DNA from: an archaeon GW2011_AR20
Lineage (GTDB): Archaea > Nanobdellota > Nanobdellia > SCGC-AAA011-G17 > GW2011-AR20
NCBI GenBank assembly: GCA_000830315.1
Contig: CP010426.1
Span: forward strand, 261,156 to 325,155
Length of the DNA: 64,000 nucleotides
Direction: 5' to 3'
Shown: positions 50,711 through 60,075 of the stretch, in pieces
How positions within the stretch are numbered: position 1 is the first letter of the stretch
Layout: every line of letters starts with the position of its first letter
The notes under the pieces: generated by a model
The model's database searches: none
Told to the model about the DNA's origin: nothing
The model's input: only the letters and a program-made list of their open reading frames with translations
Position numbers and translations under genes: made by a program

Positions 50711-51103
50711 ATGGCAATGAACGATCCATTATCAAATGTACTTTCACATTTATATAATTGTGAGAAGATTTCTAGAACAGAGTGTATAGCAAAACCAGTA
50801 TCAAAATTAATTGTGAATGTTTTAACCATTATGAAGAATCATGGCTACATCGGCGATTTTAATATAATAAATAACGGTCGTGGCGGATTAGTTCAGATAA
50901 ATCTTCTTGGAAACATAAACAGATGTGGCACAATAAAACCAAGATTTTCATTTACATTAAATGACTTAGAGAAATTTGAAAAAAGGTTCTTGCCGGCGAA
51001 AGATTTTGGTCTTCTTATTGTTTCAACATCAAAGGGATTAATGACACATTCGCAGGCCATAGAAAAGAAAGTCGGGGGGAGATTAATAGCATATGTCTAC
51101 TGA
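50711..51103 (+). CDS. rps8: Ribosomal protein uS8
   Basis: 130 residues from ATG at 50711 (MAMNDPLSNVLSHLYN); the frame extends upstream into uS14 but that is rejected. KRFLPAKDFGLLIVSTSKGL and the end VGGRLIAYVY are typical. It binds helix 21 of 16S rRNA and is a repressor of its operon in bacteria. Overlaps uL6 by eleven bases. Confidence 0.96.
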   Translation: MAMNDPLSNVLSHLYNCEKISRTECIAKPVSKLIVNVLTIMKNHGYIGDFNIINNGRGGLVQINLLGNINRCGTIKPRFSFTLNDLEKFEKRFLPAKDFGLLIVSTSKGLMTHSQAIEKKVGGRLIAYVY

Positions 51104-51647
51104 AAAGATTAAGAAAACAGCATTTAAGGAAGAAATTATTATCCCGGAGAATGTTGAGTTAAATATGGAGGGATCATTAATGATTGTTAAAGGCCCTCAA
51201 GGCAGCAATGAAAGAAGATTATCCGATCCAAAAATTAAAATTAAAAAAGAGGACAATAAATTAATCCTTACCTCAATGAGGTATACAAAGAAAGAAAAAA
51301 GGATATTAAAGACAATTAAGTCACATTTGAATAATCTGATTAAAGGTGTTATCAATCAATATATTTATACATTAAAAATTTGTTCTGGGCATTTTCCAAT
51401 GAATGTTTCGGTTTCTAATAATAAAGTTATAATTAAGAATTTTTTTGCTGAAAAAATACCAAGAGAAGCTAAGATACTGCCAAATGTTGAAGTAAAAATC
51501 AATGGAGATATTATTACTGTAAAGAGTGTTGACCTTGAGTTGGCAGGACAAACTGCATCAAACATAGAACAGGCTTGTAGAATTACCAATAGGGACAGGC
51601 GTATCTTTATGGATGGGATCTATATAACCTCAAAGGCTGAAAAATAA
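51093..51647 (+). CDS. rpl6: Ribosomal protein uL6
   Basis: 184 residues, two repeated alpha-beta domains. It includes MIVKGPQGSNERRLSD and the end EQACRITNRDRRIFMDGIYI. It lies near the sarcin-ricin loop at the base of the factor-binding site. One base before eL32. Confidence 0.96.
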   Translation: MSTEKIKKTAFKEEIIIPENVELNMEGSLMIVKGPQGSNERRLSDPKIKIKKEDNKLILTSMRYTKKEKRILKTIKSHLNNLIKGVINQYIYTLKICSGHFPMNVSVSNNKVIIKNFFAEKIPREAKILPNVEVKINGDIITVKSVDLELAGQTASNIEQACRITNRDRRIFMDGIYITSKAEK

Positions 51648-51648
51648 A

Positions 51649-52188
51649 ATGGAAGGCGTAATAAATACAAGAAAGAAAATTAAATTTAATAGATATAAAT
51701 CTGTTAATCAAGTTAAGCTAAAGAACCGCTGGCGTAAGCCAAAAGGAATGCATAATAAAGTAAGGCTGAAGAAAAAAGGTCATGTGCCGAAAGTTTCTAT
51801 AGGATACGGAACAAAGAAAAAATTAAGGAATTTTTATAATTCTACGGTAGATTATCAGATGATAAACAGCTTGAACGATTTAAATAACATGAACAAAAAA
51901 ACCATTTTAATCTCTAGATCTATTGGTCTAAGGAAGAGAATCGAGATATTAAAGAAGGCCAAGGAATTAGGCCTGAATGTTATTAAGGTTAAGGATATTG
52001 AATCTTTCTTGAAAACTATTCAGGAGAAACTGATTCAACATAAACAGGTTAAGGAGAAGAAAGAAAAGAAGAAGGAAGAATATCATAAAAAAGCCGAAGA
52101 AAAAGCTAAAGGCACGAAAGAGCTTACTCCGGAAGAAAAAGTCGAACATGAGAAAGAGGAGAAGAAAAAATTATTAGAAGGAAAATAA
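51649..52188 (+). CDS. rpl32e: Ribosomal protein eL32 with a long charged tail
   Basis: 179 residues, about 50 more than typical. The core (residues 8-125) has FNRYKSVNQVKLKNRWRKPK, KVSIGYGTKKKLRNFY and the KKAKELGLNVIKVKD end. The extra C-terminal 50 residues are Lys/Glu-rich (KEKKEKKKEEYHKKAEEKAK) and probably an exposed helix. Archaeal/eukaryotic specific protein of the large subunit. Confidence 0.94.
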   Translation: MEGVINTRKKIKFNRYKSVNQVKLKNRWRKPKGMHNKVRLKKKGHVPKVSIGYGTKKKLRNFYNSTVDYQMINSLNDLNNMNKKTILISRSIGLRKRIEILKKAKELGLNVIKVKDIESFLKTIQEKLIQHKQVKEKKEKKKEEYHKKAEEKAKGTKELTPEEKVEHEKEEKKKLLEGK

Positions 52189-52189
52189 A

Positions 52190-52648
52190 ATGAATTTAAA
52201 AGTCAAGAAAAGAATTGCGAAAGAATTGTTTCATGTCGGCGAAAAAAGGATTTGGATAGACCCGACTAGATCGAAAGAAGTAAAAGAAGCCATAACCAAG
52301 AAGGATATTAAAAGTTTGGTAAAGAAAGGAATAATTCTTGTGAAACAAGAGAAAAACCAATCAAGATTCAGGATAAGAAAATCAAAGATGCAAAAAAGCA
52401 AAGGCAGAGGGAGGGGAATCGGCTCAAGAAAAGGAGCAAGCAACGCAAGACTGAATAGAAAAATGCAATGGATTATCAAAATCAGAAATCAAAAGGATTT
52501 ATTAAAATCGTTAAGGGACAGGTCTTTAATTTCAAGAAGAAATTATAGGATTCTTTACAGAAAAGCTAAGGGGGGTTTCTTTAGAAGCAGGAGACACATT
52601 CAAATTTATCTTCAAGAGCATAAATTGATGGAAAATGGCACTAAATAA
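52190..52648 (+). CDS. rpl19e: Ribosomal protein eL19
   Basis: 152 residues: a long helical, very basic protein. KVKKRIAKELFHVGEKRIWI, KGRGRGIGSRKGASNARLNR and LRDRSLISRRNYRILYRKAK are family markers. It makes an inter-subunit bridge. Overlaps uL18 by fourteen bases. Confidence 0.97.
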   Translation: MNLKVKKRIAKELFHVGEKRIWIDPTRSKEVKEAITKKDIKSLVKKGIILVKQEKNQSRFRIRKSKMQKSKGRGRGIGSRKGASNARLNRKMQWIIKIRNQKDLLKSLRDRSLISRRNYRILYRKAKGGFFRSRRHIQIYLQEHKLMENGTK

Positions 52649-53222
52649 AAAATACACAGTTAAGTATAAAAGGAAGAAATTAGGACTGACCGATTATGTA
52701 GCCAGGCTTAAATTGCTCACATCGAGGAAAGTAAGACTCGTTGTCCGTAAGTCGCTTAATAATTTTACAGCCCAGTTAATTAGCTACGATTCTAAAGGCG
52801 ATAGGGTGCTCAAAACAATCAAGGCAAAAAGTTTAAAAGAATATGGCTGGAAATATCATCTGGGAAATTTACCTTCTGCTTATTTAACAGGCTTAGTGAT
52901 TGGATTAGAGGCAAAGAACTTAAAAATTAAAGAAGCTGTTTTAGATATTGGCTTGAGCGAATCACTAAAGGGATCTTCATTATACTCTCTCTTGAGGGGG
53001 GCATTGGACTCCGGATTAATTATTCCTCACAGTAAAGAGATATTGCCGAGTGAAGACAGGGTAAGCGGAAAACATATTCAAGACCATTATAACCTATTAT
53101 CTCAAGATATAAAAAATAAGCAATTTTCAAAGTATTTAAAAAACAACATTAACCCTGGAAATATAGTTAAAGATTTCCAAGAAGTGAAAAATAAAATATT
53201 AAACAAATACAAAAATGGCTAA
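52635..53222 (+). CDS. rpl18: Ribosomal protein uL18
   Basis: 195 residues, archaeal length. YTVKYKRKKLGLTDYVARLK opens the protein, followed by NNFTAQLISYDSKGDRVL and GALDSGLIIPHSKEILPSED. It binds 5S rRNA together with uL5. Overlaps eL19 and uS5. Confidence 0.97.
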   Translation: MALNKKYTVKYKRKKLGLTDYVARLKLLTSRKVRLVVRKSLNNFTAQLISYDSKGDRVLKTIKAKSLKEYGWKYHLGNLPSAYLTGLVIGLEAKNLKIKEAVLDIGLSESLKGSSLYSLLRGALDSGLIIPHSKEILPSEDRVSGKHIQDHYNLLSQDIKNKQFSKYLKNNINPGNIVKDFQEVKNKILNKYKNG

Positions 53223-53970
53223 AGAACAGGAAATACAAAAAGTGCAAGAAAAGGTTTTGGAAGAAGTTCCTTTAGGGGTTCAAAAGACCCGAGGATATAA
53301 TCTGGATAATTGGAATCCCAAGACCGAGTTAGGTAAGAGAATAAAAAATGGCGAATTGAATAATATTGATGAAGTACTTAATTCTGGAAAAAGAATTCTT
53401 GAAACAGAGATCGTTGATTATTTATTGCCTGATTTGCAAATAGAATTACTTTTAATAGGACAATCAAAGGGTAAATTTGGCGGCGGAAAGAGAAGCATAT
53501 GGAGACAGACGCAAAAGAAAACAAGCGAAGGAAATAAGCCAAAATTTGCCACATTAGCATTGGTCGGAAATAAAGACGGTTATGTTGGCATCGGTTTTGG
53601 AAAATCAAAAGAAACAATGCCTGCTAGGGAAAAGGCAATAAGAAATGCCAAATTGAATATTATCAAAGTTAAGCGCGGCTGTGGTTCTTGGGAATGTGGT
53701 TGCGGAAAAGAACATTCCATACCCTTTAAGGTTGAGGGTAAATCAGCTTCTGTTAGGTTAAGATTAATGCCTGCTCCAAAAGGGAGTAATCTAAAAGTTG
53801 AGAAAGAATGCCAGAAAATACTTAATTTTGCAGGCATAAAAGATATTTATTCTAAAACATCCAAATCAAAAACAAAGATGGGTTTAATCAAATCATGTTT
53901 TGATGCATTAAGAAGTTTATCACAAGTTAAAGTAAGAAATAGCACAATGGAGAAAGTGCAAAATGAGTAA
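53215..53970 (+). CDS. rps5: Ribosomal protein uS5
   Basis: 251 residues with an N-terminal extension. The double-stranded RNA-binding-like domain includes KFATLALVGNKDGYVGIGFG, and the C-terminal domain has SVRLRLMPAPKGSNLKVEKE. The segment GCGSWECGCGKEHSIPF holds three Cys, as is usual in archaeal uS5. It acts in decoding fidelity. Overlaps uL30 by eight bases. Confidence 0.97.
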   Translation: MAKEQEIQKVQEKVLEEVPLGVQKTRGYNLDNWNPKTELGKRIKNGELNNIDEVLNSGKRILETEIVDYLLPDLQIELLLIGQSKGKFGGGKRSIWRQTQKKTSEGNKPKFATLALVGNKDGYVGIGFGKSKETMPAREKAIRNAKLNIIKVKRGCGSWECGCGKEHSIPFKVEGKSASVRLRLMPAPKGSNLKVEKECQKILNFAGIKDIYSKTSKSKTKMGLIKSCFDALRSLSQVKVRNSTMEKVQNE

Positions 53971-54433
53971 AATAGCTGTCCTTAGGATTAGAGGAGATCT
54001 TAATGTAAGAAGAGATAAAAAGGATACCTTGAGATTATTAAGGTTATTTAATAAAAATTATTGTGTTGTTTTGGATAATAACCAGAATTACGTCGGAATG
54101 ATAGAAAAAATAAAAGATTATGTTACATGGGGGGAGCTTAATAAAGAAACATTTGAATTATTGCTTAAGGAGAGAGGAAGATTAGCAGGCAATAAAAGAC
54201 TTACAGCAGATTACTTAAAAGAAAAATTGAAAATATCTTTTGAAGATTTCACTAAAGATTTTTTTGAAGGAAAAAAATCATTTAAGGATATACCTGGATT
54301 AAAACAATTCTTTAGGTTAAGTCCTCCGATAAAAGGCTTTGAACGTGGAGGAATCAAGAAACCGTTTAGCCTAGGTGGCGCTTTGGGTTATAGAAAAGAA
54401 ACAATAAATAATTTGATAGAAAGGATGATTTAG
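53963..54433 (+). CDS. rpl30: Ribosomal protein uL30
   Basis: 156 residues, the long archaeal form. IAVLRIRGDLNVRRDKKDTL opens the ferredoxin-like fold, and FFRLSPPIKGFERGGIKKPF is typical of the archaeal C-terminal extension. One base before uL15. Confidence 0.96.
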   Translation: MSKIAVLRIRGDLNVRRDKKDTLRLLRLFNKNYCVVLDNNQNYVGMIEKIKDYVTWGELNKETFELLLKERGRLAGNKRLTADYLKEKLKISFEDFTKDFFEGKKSFKDIPGLKQFFRLSPPIKGFERGGIKKPFSLGGALGYRKETINNLIERMI

Positions 54434-54434
54434 G

Positions 54435-54881
54435 ATGATTAAGCACAGGAAAAAATTTACTAGAATGAGGGGAAGCCATACGCACGGTGGCGGAGCAAAG
54501 AAAAAAAGACGTGGCTCTGGACATCGTGGCGGATTTGGAATGGCCGGTAGCGGAAAAAGAGCCGATCAAAAAAAACCAAGCATACTGAAATTATACGGAA
54601 ATGAATACTTTGGGAAACATGGATTTGTCAGACCCCCAAAAATGGTTGCTAAGATTAAAGCAGTAAACCTTTCAGACATAGAAAAGAACTTGGATTCTTA
54701 TACCAATAAAAATCTAATCATAAAAGAGAAAGATGTTTATGTTTTGGATTTGAAGAAAATCGGGTATGATAAATTACTGGGTTCCGGAAATATAAATAAT
54801 AAATACAAAGTCGTCGGAAAGGTTTCAAAGAAAGCCAGATTAAAGATAGAAGAAGCAGGTGGCTTAATTGAGGAAAATTAA
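54435..54881 (+). CDS. rpl15: Ribosomal protein uL15
   Basis: 148 residues. The extended Gly/Arg-rich N-terminal arm contains SHTHGGGAKKKRRGSGHRGG, and the globular end has VSKKARLKIEEAGGLIEE. A late-binding large-subunit protein. The stop is immediately followed by the secY ATG. Confidence 0.96.
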   Translation: MIKHRKKFTRMRGSHTHGGGAKKKRRGSGHRGGFGMAGSGKRADQKKPSILKLYGNEYFGKHGFVRPPKMVAKIKAVNLSDIEKNLDSYTNKNLIIKEKDVYVLDLKKIGYDKLLGSGNINNKYKVVGKVSKKARLKIEEAGGLIEEN

Positions 54882-56264
54882 ATGTCTTTAATAACTAATC
54901 TATTAGCAAATCTGCCTGAGGTTAAAGGTCCAGAGCAAAAATATCTTTCATTTAATCAGAAACTTAAATGGACGGCCATAATACTCGTTGCTTATTTTGT
55001 TATGGGGGTAATTCCGTTATATGGTTTGGGGGTAAATGAATTAGCAAATTTTGAATTTCTTTCAATTATTTTAGGGGCACAATTCGGTTCTTTAATCTCG
55101 CTGGGTATTGGTCCGATTGTTACAGCATCAATTGTTTTGCAATTATTAAATGGTTCTGGAATATTAAAACTAGATACAACAACGCATGACGGAAGGGTAT
55201 TCTTCCAGGGGCTGCAAAAGTTATTGTCAATTTTCTTTATAATCTTTGAATCATTGATTTATGTATTCATGGGCGGTCTTAATCCAGAGGTTGGGTTTTC
55301 GCCGTGGATTATTGTGTCCCAGTTATTTATAGCAGGAATTTTAATATTGTATATGGATGAAGTTGTAAATAAATGGGGATTTGGATCAGGAATTAGTCTA
55401 TTTATCGCAGCAGGAGTAGCAAGCCAGATTTTTATAAGTGCATTCTCTCCTTTAACTACTACAGGAAATTTAGCTTTAGGGTCTGGACAATCGCCTGTTG
55501 GAAGAGTATGGGTAATGTTTATCTCATTGTTTAAAGGTTTGCCACAAGAAGCTTTACTGGCTTTTTTGGCAATATTTGCAACTGTTCTGATATTTTTAAT
55601 TTCAGTATATGTTCAATCAATGAAAGTCGAGATACCTTTATCATTTGGAAGAATCCGTGGTTATGGGGTAAGATGGCCGCTAAAATTTATTTATACTAGC
55701 AATATTCCTGTAATTTTGGTGGCTGCGTTTCTTGCCAATGTTCAGTTATGGGCAACTTTATTGGAGAAATGGGGGCGTCCCCTTCTCGGCACTTTTGTTA
55801 ATGGTACCCCTGTCTCCGGATTCGTATTGTGGATCTTCCCTCCGAATTTATTCCAGAATATTTTTACAGGTAATTTTGTATTCTTAGATTTGCTGAGGTC
55901 ATTGTCTTATGTTTCATTTATGGTTATAGGATCTGTCATATTTTCAATATTCTGGGTTCAAACATCTGGAATGGACGCGGGAACACAGGCAAGGCAAATT
56001 TTAGCCTCTGGTTTGCAAATCCCCGGATTTAGAAAAGATGAACGTGTATTAGAAAGAATTTTAAAGAGGTATATTACACCCCTAACTGTAATGGGTGCAA
56101 TTGCAGTAGGACTTTTGGCATCTTTGGCAGATGTCATGGGTGCATTGTCTCGTGGTACAGGCATTTTGCTTGCTGTAATGATTATATACAATTTGTATGA
56201 GCATATTGCACAACAGCATATGATGGACATGCATCCCACTTTAAGGAAGGTAATGGGAAAATGA
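54882..56264 (+). CDS. secY: Protein translocase subunit SecY
   Basis: 460 residues, ten membrane segments expected. Seen are the plug region start PEVKGPEQKYLSFNQKLKWT, TM2 area (IVTASIVLQLLNGSGILKLD), and the cytoplasmic loop VEIPLSFGRIRGYGVRWPLK that contacts the ribosome. It forms the protein-conducting channel. Start directly after uL15; overlaps the DUF106 gene by four bases. The adenylate kinase gene that often follows secY is not here. Confidence 0.97.
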   Translation: MSLITNLLANLPEVKGPEQKYLSFNQKLKWTAIILVAYFVMGVIPLYGLGVNELANFEFLSIILGAQFGSLISLGIGPIVTASIVLQLLNGSGILKLDTTTHDGRVFFQGLQKLLSIFFIIFESLIYVFMGGLNPEVGFSPWIIVSQLFIAGILILYMDEVVNKWGFGSGISLFIAAGVASQIFISAFSPLTTTGNLALGSGQSPVGRVWVMFISLFKGLPQEALLAFLAIFATVLIFLISVYVQSMKVEIPLSFGRIRGYGVRWPLKFIYTSNIPVILVAAFLANVQLWATLLEKWGRPLLGTFVNGTPVSGFVLWIFPPNLFQNIFTGNFVFLDLLRSLSYVSFMVIGSVIFSIFWVQTSGMDAGTQARQILASGLQIPGFRKDERVLERILKRYITPLTVMGAIAVGLLASLADVMGALSRGTGILLAVMIIYNLYEHIAQQHMMDMHPTLRKVMGK

Positions 56265-56710
56265 GTTTAGGAGATTCAATAACGGGTTTTTTCAATTTAA
56301 CTTTGGGACCTTTTTCTAGCTGGAGCCCTGCTGGTTCTTTATTAATTATATCTCTTATTTTAACCTTACTTACTACTTTAATATATAAGTATACAACAGA
56401 CCAGGAATTGATGAAAACATTTAAGGAAGAGAGCAAAAAAATGCAGCAGGAAATGAAATTATTGAAGGATGACCCGAATAAAATGATGGAAAAGAATAAA
56501 GAGATGATGGAAAAGAACATGAAAGTGATGAAGCAATCCTTCAAACCATTAATATATACTTTTATTCCGTTTGCAATAATTTTCTTCGGCCTTAGAAATA
56601 TTTATGAACCTTTCGGAAATATTTTATTCGGATTGAGCTGGATATGGATTTATATTATATCCTCGGTTATATTTAGCATAATAATAAGAAAAGTCTTAAA
56701 GGTGTACTAG
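56261..56710 (+). CDS. DUF106 membrane protein (EMC3/TMCO1, Oxa1 superfamily)
   Basis: 149 residues. One helix at about 25-43, a cytoplasmic Met/Lys-rich coiled coil (EESKKMQQEMKLLKDDPNKM and repeats of MMEKNKEMMEKN), then two helices at about 100-118 and 126-143. The DUF106 family belongs to the YidC/Oxa1 membrane-insertase superfamily; the coiled coil contacts the ribosome. Its place right after secY supports a role in membrane-protein insertion. Confidence 0.9.
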   Translation: MSLGDSITGFFNLTLGPFSSWSPAGSLLIISLILTLLTTLIYKYTTDQELMKTFKEESKKMQQEMKLLKDDPNKMMEKNKEMMEKNMKVMKQSFKPLIYTFIPFAIIFFGLRNIYEPFGNILFGLSWIWIYIISSVIFSIIIRKVLKVY

Positions 56711-56711
56711 A

Positions 56712-56978
56712 ATGCCAAGGCCAAACAAAAGATCAAGGACATTTAGGAGGGTTTATGTTAAGACCCCGTCTGGAGAAAACCTTATACATTATAAAAGAAG
56801 AAAACCTAAGGCAGCCCATTGCGCTAATTGCGGAGAAGTTCTTCACGGAATTTCAAGAGAACTTCCATATAAAATGAAGAGCATGCCAAAATCCCAAAAA
56901 AGGCCAGAGAGAATTTTTGGCGGAAATTTATGTTCAAATTGTACCAAAAGAGAAATAATAGAAAGGACAAGACAATGA
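56712..56978 (+). CDS. rpl34e: Ribosomal protein eL34
   Basis: 88 residues. PRPNKRSRTFRRVYVKTPSG at the start, then a zinc ribbon CANCGEVLHGI and CSNCTKR (two CxxC). Archaeal/eukaryotic large-subunit protein. Coupled to eL14 by ATGA. The cytidylate kinase gene usually found between these two is absent. Confidence 0.95.
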   Translation: MPRPNKRSRTFRRVYVKTPSGENLIHYKRRKPKAAHCANCGEVLHGISRELPYKMKSMPKSQKRPERIFGGNLCSNCTKREIIERTRQ

Positions 56979-57307
56979 TAGGAAAGATATGCGTAAAGTT
57001 GACTGGGAGAGAAGCAGGCAAAGCATGCGTTATTGTCAATAATTTAGATGATAATTTTGTTTTAATAGACGGAAATGTCAAAAGAAGAAAGTGTAATATA
57101 GACCATCTTGAATTTACAAATAAAATTTTACCCATAAAAAAAGACGCATCAACTATGGATGTATTGGACGCAATGAACAAAGCTGGAATAAAAACTCTTA
57201 AGTTAAAAGAATCAAGAAAAGAAGTCAAAGGGAAACCAAGAAAATCAAGAAAAATAAAACCTGATAAAACAGGATCAATTGCAAAAAATGTCAAAACAAA
57301 AAGATGA
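56975..57307 (+). CDS. rpl14e: Ribosomal protein eL14
   Basis: 110 residues from the ATG overlapping the eL34 stop. A longer frame beginning inside eL34 is rejected. IGKICVKLTGREAGKACVIV is the KOW-type start, followed by FVLIDGNVKRRKCNIDHLEF. The basic tail (KGKPRKSRKIKPDKTGSIAK) is longer than usual. Confidence 0.93.
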   Translation: MIGKICVKLTGREAGKACVIVNNLDDNFVLIDGNVKRRKCNIDHLEFTNKILPIKKDASTMDVLDAMNKAGIKTLKLKESRKEVKGKPRKSRKIKPDKTGSIAKNVKTKR

Positions 57308-57704
57308 AGAATTACAGAAAAAATATTTGGAATTGCAGATAATAGTCCAGCAAATTAACAATCTTCAGCAGCAATTCTCAAACATTCAAAATCAGATTCT
57401 TGAGTTAAATACTTTGAAAGATAGTCTAAATTCTATTAAAGACATAAAAGAAAATTCAGAGTCTTTCGTTCCAATAGGTTTTAACATATTTGCCAAGACC
57501 AAATTGCACGACACAAATGAGTTATTGGTGAATGTTGGAAGCAATGTTTTTGTGATAAAAACAGTAGAAGAAACAAATTCCTTAATTGACTCGCAAATTA
57601 GACAAGTTGAACTTATTATTAAGGAGATTGAAGACAAGTTATACGAATTAGAAAAAACAGGCGAGTTACTTCAATCCCAAATTATCGGTCTGTCAAATAA
57701 ATAA
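57288..57704 (+). CDS. pfdA: Prefoldin alpha subunit
   Basis: 138 residues from the ATG at 57288; an upstream TTG at 57279 is less likely. Two long coiled-coil helices (about 5-48 and 92-134) surround the beta-hairpin domain with FVPIGFNIFAKTKLHDTNEL and LLVNVGSNVFVIKTVEE. It assembles with beta subunits into the jellyfish-shaped chaperone delivering nascent proteins to the thermosome. Overlaps eL14 by twenty bases and closes the operon. Confidence 0.93.
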   Translation: MSKQKDEELQKKYLELQIIVQQINNLQQQFSNIQNQILELNTLKDSLNSIKDIKENSESFVPIGFNIFAKTKLHDTNELLVNVGSNVFVIKTVEETNSLIDSQIRQVELIIKEIEDKLYELEKTGELLQSQIIGLSNK

Positions 57705-57735
57705 ATATATAAATGTCTTTTACATAATTTAATCT

Positions 57736-60075
57736 ATGAAAAAGGGTGTTGTTGTAATAATATTATTGTTAATGATAATTCCAATCACTTATTCATTCTC
57801 AGTTAAGGACTTTTTAAATGATTTTGGCTTATTCATAAAAAATAAACAACTCGTCATAAGCGGATTTACAAGTTATGGTACATGCTCCGATGCCTGCTTA
57901 ATTTCTGGAGCAAAGGAATGCTCTGGAAATGGATACAGAACATGTGGGGATTACAACTTAGACTCTTGTTTAGAATGGAGCAGTGTAACAAGTTGTAATC
58001 TCAATCAAATTTGCAGTAATGGCAATTGCATTTGTAATCCAGACTGGCAATGCACATCGTGGACTTTATGCAACAATAATCAGCAAACAAGAACATGTAG
58101 TGATCTAAATAACTGCGGCACAATTTCTGGAAAACCCCTTGAAACGCAATCTTGTACATCATTTCAAGCAAGCAGTTATGGTTCTTGCTCTGATGAATGT
58201 GCCCAAAATTCGAGAGAATGTTCTGGCAACGGATATAGAATCTGCGGAAATTATGATTCTGATTCTTGTTTGGAATGGGGATCTGTTAGCCCGTGTATCC
58301 AGAACCAGATATGTGCAGGTGGTCTTTGCTCAGTGGTTGGGGGAGATGTTATTTCAAATAAATGTGCAGATGGCACAAATTATTCACAATGCTCAACCAC
58401 CCGACCAAAATTCTGCAATACAGGTACTTTAATTAATAAGTGCAGTGATTGTGGTTGCCCGAATAACGGACAATGCCAACCAGACGGCTCTTGTATCTCT
58501 TCTCCGCCAAGACTGCAATCAACCAACTTAAGTTTAATTAATGAACCCCCCATATTTTACTTTTTGCCCGAGTTAATCATCTCAAAAAGTCAAACGAACT
58601 TAAATAATCTGATTGAATTAGATAAATATTCAAGGGACCCTGAAAATAAAAAACTGGAATTTAATTTTGAGAAAAAGCAAAAAACTTTTGAGTCTGATTT
58701 AATAACCTGTTTTATTAATGATAATATTTTTGGATGTAATGAACCAGAGAGAGAAGGAAGCCTCCGATTAATTATTTTTGCTAGCGATGGTATTAAAGAT
58801 TCCTCTTCCCAGATTTTATTAAGAATTCTGCCGATTGCTGGTGGAGATGGATTAAGTGCAGAAAATAGAGCCCCTATTGCTAACGCAGGAGAAGATAAGG
58901 TTGTTTCCAGAGGGGGCCAATTCATCTTAGATGCTTCAAAATCTTATGACCTTGATAGCAATTTGCCAAATTTACCTTCGAATTATATTTGGTATGAAAA
59001 TGGCGAAAAAATTGGAAACGGTATTAATTTAAAAAAGACGTTTTCTTCAGGCACTCATACTATAACCCTGCAAGTGATTGATATCTCAGGATTAAGCTCT
59101 ACAGACGAAGTTGTTATTTCAGTTGAATCTAAAGATACTTGCAAAGATACAAACGCCCTCTACGTTCCAGATGATACTATCTGCAATAAAAAATGGCCTT
59201 CAAATGAAGGAAAAACAGTTGTTATAAATAGCAGAGGATACTCCTGCGATTTAGTTGAAGTCTGTAGCGAGAACCTAGATTTAATAGTAGAAGAGGCCAT
59301 TGATTGCTGTGACGGCACACCAATAATAGGCAATGAGGCGAGAATAAATTCCTGCAGTTTTGCCAATAAATATTCTACTTCAAATTCCAAGAGATGCCAA
59401 GCCCTATATCTAATTCAATCTTTGGGCGGAAATAGTATTTATATGAAGGATTATTTTGAAGCAGAAATGTGCTGTCGCGGAGTAACCGAACTTTGTAATA
59501 ACCAGAGAAATCTTTATTCAGCAAGACCATTGCCGAATACTGGAAAAGATTTAACCTCATTAAGATGCAATAATAACCCAGAGAATAATCCGCCCGGTGA
59601 ATGGATTTCCGATTCAAAACTGGATTTAAATAATATCGCATTACAGGATGTTCCAACGCACGTTAGTTTAAATGTACTATCTACAGGAACCTGTGTTGAT
59701 TATTCCTTTTCCCTAACAACATTGCTCAGAAAAGTAGGTTATAAAAGCGATGAAATTTATACTGTTGAAGCATACAATCATGCTTACAATCTAGTTAAGC
59801 TGCCTTTTGATAATAAATACACCCTTGTTGACACCACTGGAAATAATGACCCCGCCATAATCTTCGGGCATGTTCCATTGGGATATGATTATTGCGAAAA
59901 TATAAAAACATGCTATAATGATAATGGCGAAGCACTATGCCCGAGTTTTGATAATATTTATGGCTGTGAAAATGCAAAGCAAAGCATTGTAAAACAAGGT
60001 AAAGTCATAGGATTTAGAACAAACGAAATTATAAATAAGATTGTAGAGTTGGTTAGGGTGGAATTAGAAAGATGA
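57736..60075 (+). CDS. Secreted Cys-rich protein with PKD-like and transglutaminase-like domains
   Basis: 779 residues. Signal peptide 1-20 (VVVIILLLMIIPITYSFS). Two Cys-rich repeats of about 50 residues follow (SYGTCSDACLISGAKECSGN and SYGSCSDECAQNSRECSGNG as starts), separated by a thrombospondin-like WQCTSWTLC segment. An Ig/PKD-like domain lies at about 375-465 (NAGEDKVVSRGG, LDASKSYDLD). The C-terminal part has a transglutaminase-type triad: C653 (GTCVDYS), H682 (YNHAYNLV), D699 (TLVDTTGN). It may crosslink or cut proteins at the cell surface. A TATA-like AAATATATAAA lies upstream. Confidence 0.8.
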   Translation: MKKGVVVIILLLMIIPITYSFSVKDFLNDFGLFIKNKQLVISGFTSYGTCSDACLISGAKECSGNGYRTCGDYNLDSCLEWSSVTSCNLNQICSNGNCICNPDWQCTSWTLCNNNQQTRTCSDLNNCGTISGKPLETQSCTSFQASSYGSCSDECAQNSRECSGNGYRICGNYDSDSCLEWGSVSPCIQNQICAGGLCSVVGGDVISNKCADGTNYSQCSTTRPKFCNTGTLINKCSDCGCPNNGQCQPDGSCISSPPRLQSTNLSLINEPPIFYFLPELIISKSQTNLNNLIELDKYSRDPENKKLEFNFEKKQKTFESDLITCFINDNIFGCNEPEREGSLRLIIFASDGIKDSSSQILLRILPIAGGDGLSAENRAPIANAGEDKVVSRGGQFILDASKSYDLDSNLPNLPSNYIWYENGEKIGNGINLKKTFSSGTHTITLQVIDISGLSSTDEVVISVESKDTCKDTNALYVPDDTICNKKWPSNEGKTVVINSRGYSCDLVEVCSENLDLIVEEAIDCCDGTPIIGNEARINSCSFANKYSTSNSKRCQALYLIQSLGGNSIYMKDYFEAEMCCRGVTELCNNQRNLYSARPLPNTGKDLTSLRCNNNPENNPPGEWISDSKLDLNNIALQDVPTHVSLNVLSTGTCVDYSFSLTTLLRKVGYKSDEIYTVEAYNHAYNLVKLPFDNKYTLVDTTGNNDPAIIFGHVPLGYDYCENIKTCYNDNGEALCPSFDNIYGCENAKQSIVKQGKVIGFRTNEIINKIVELVRVELER

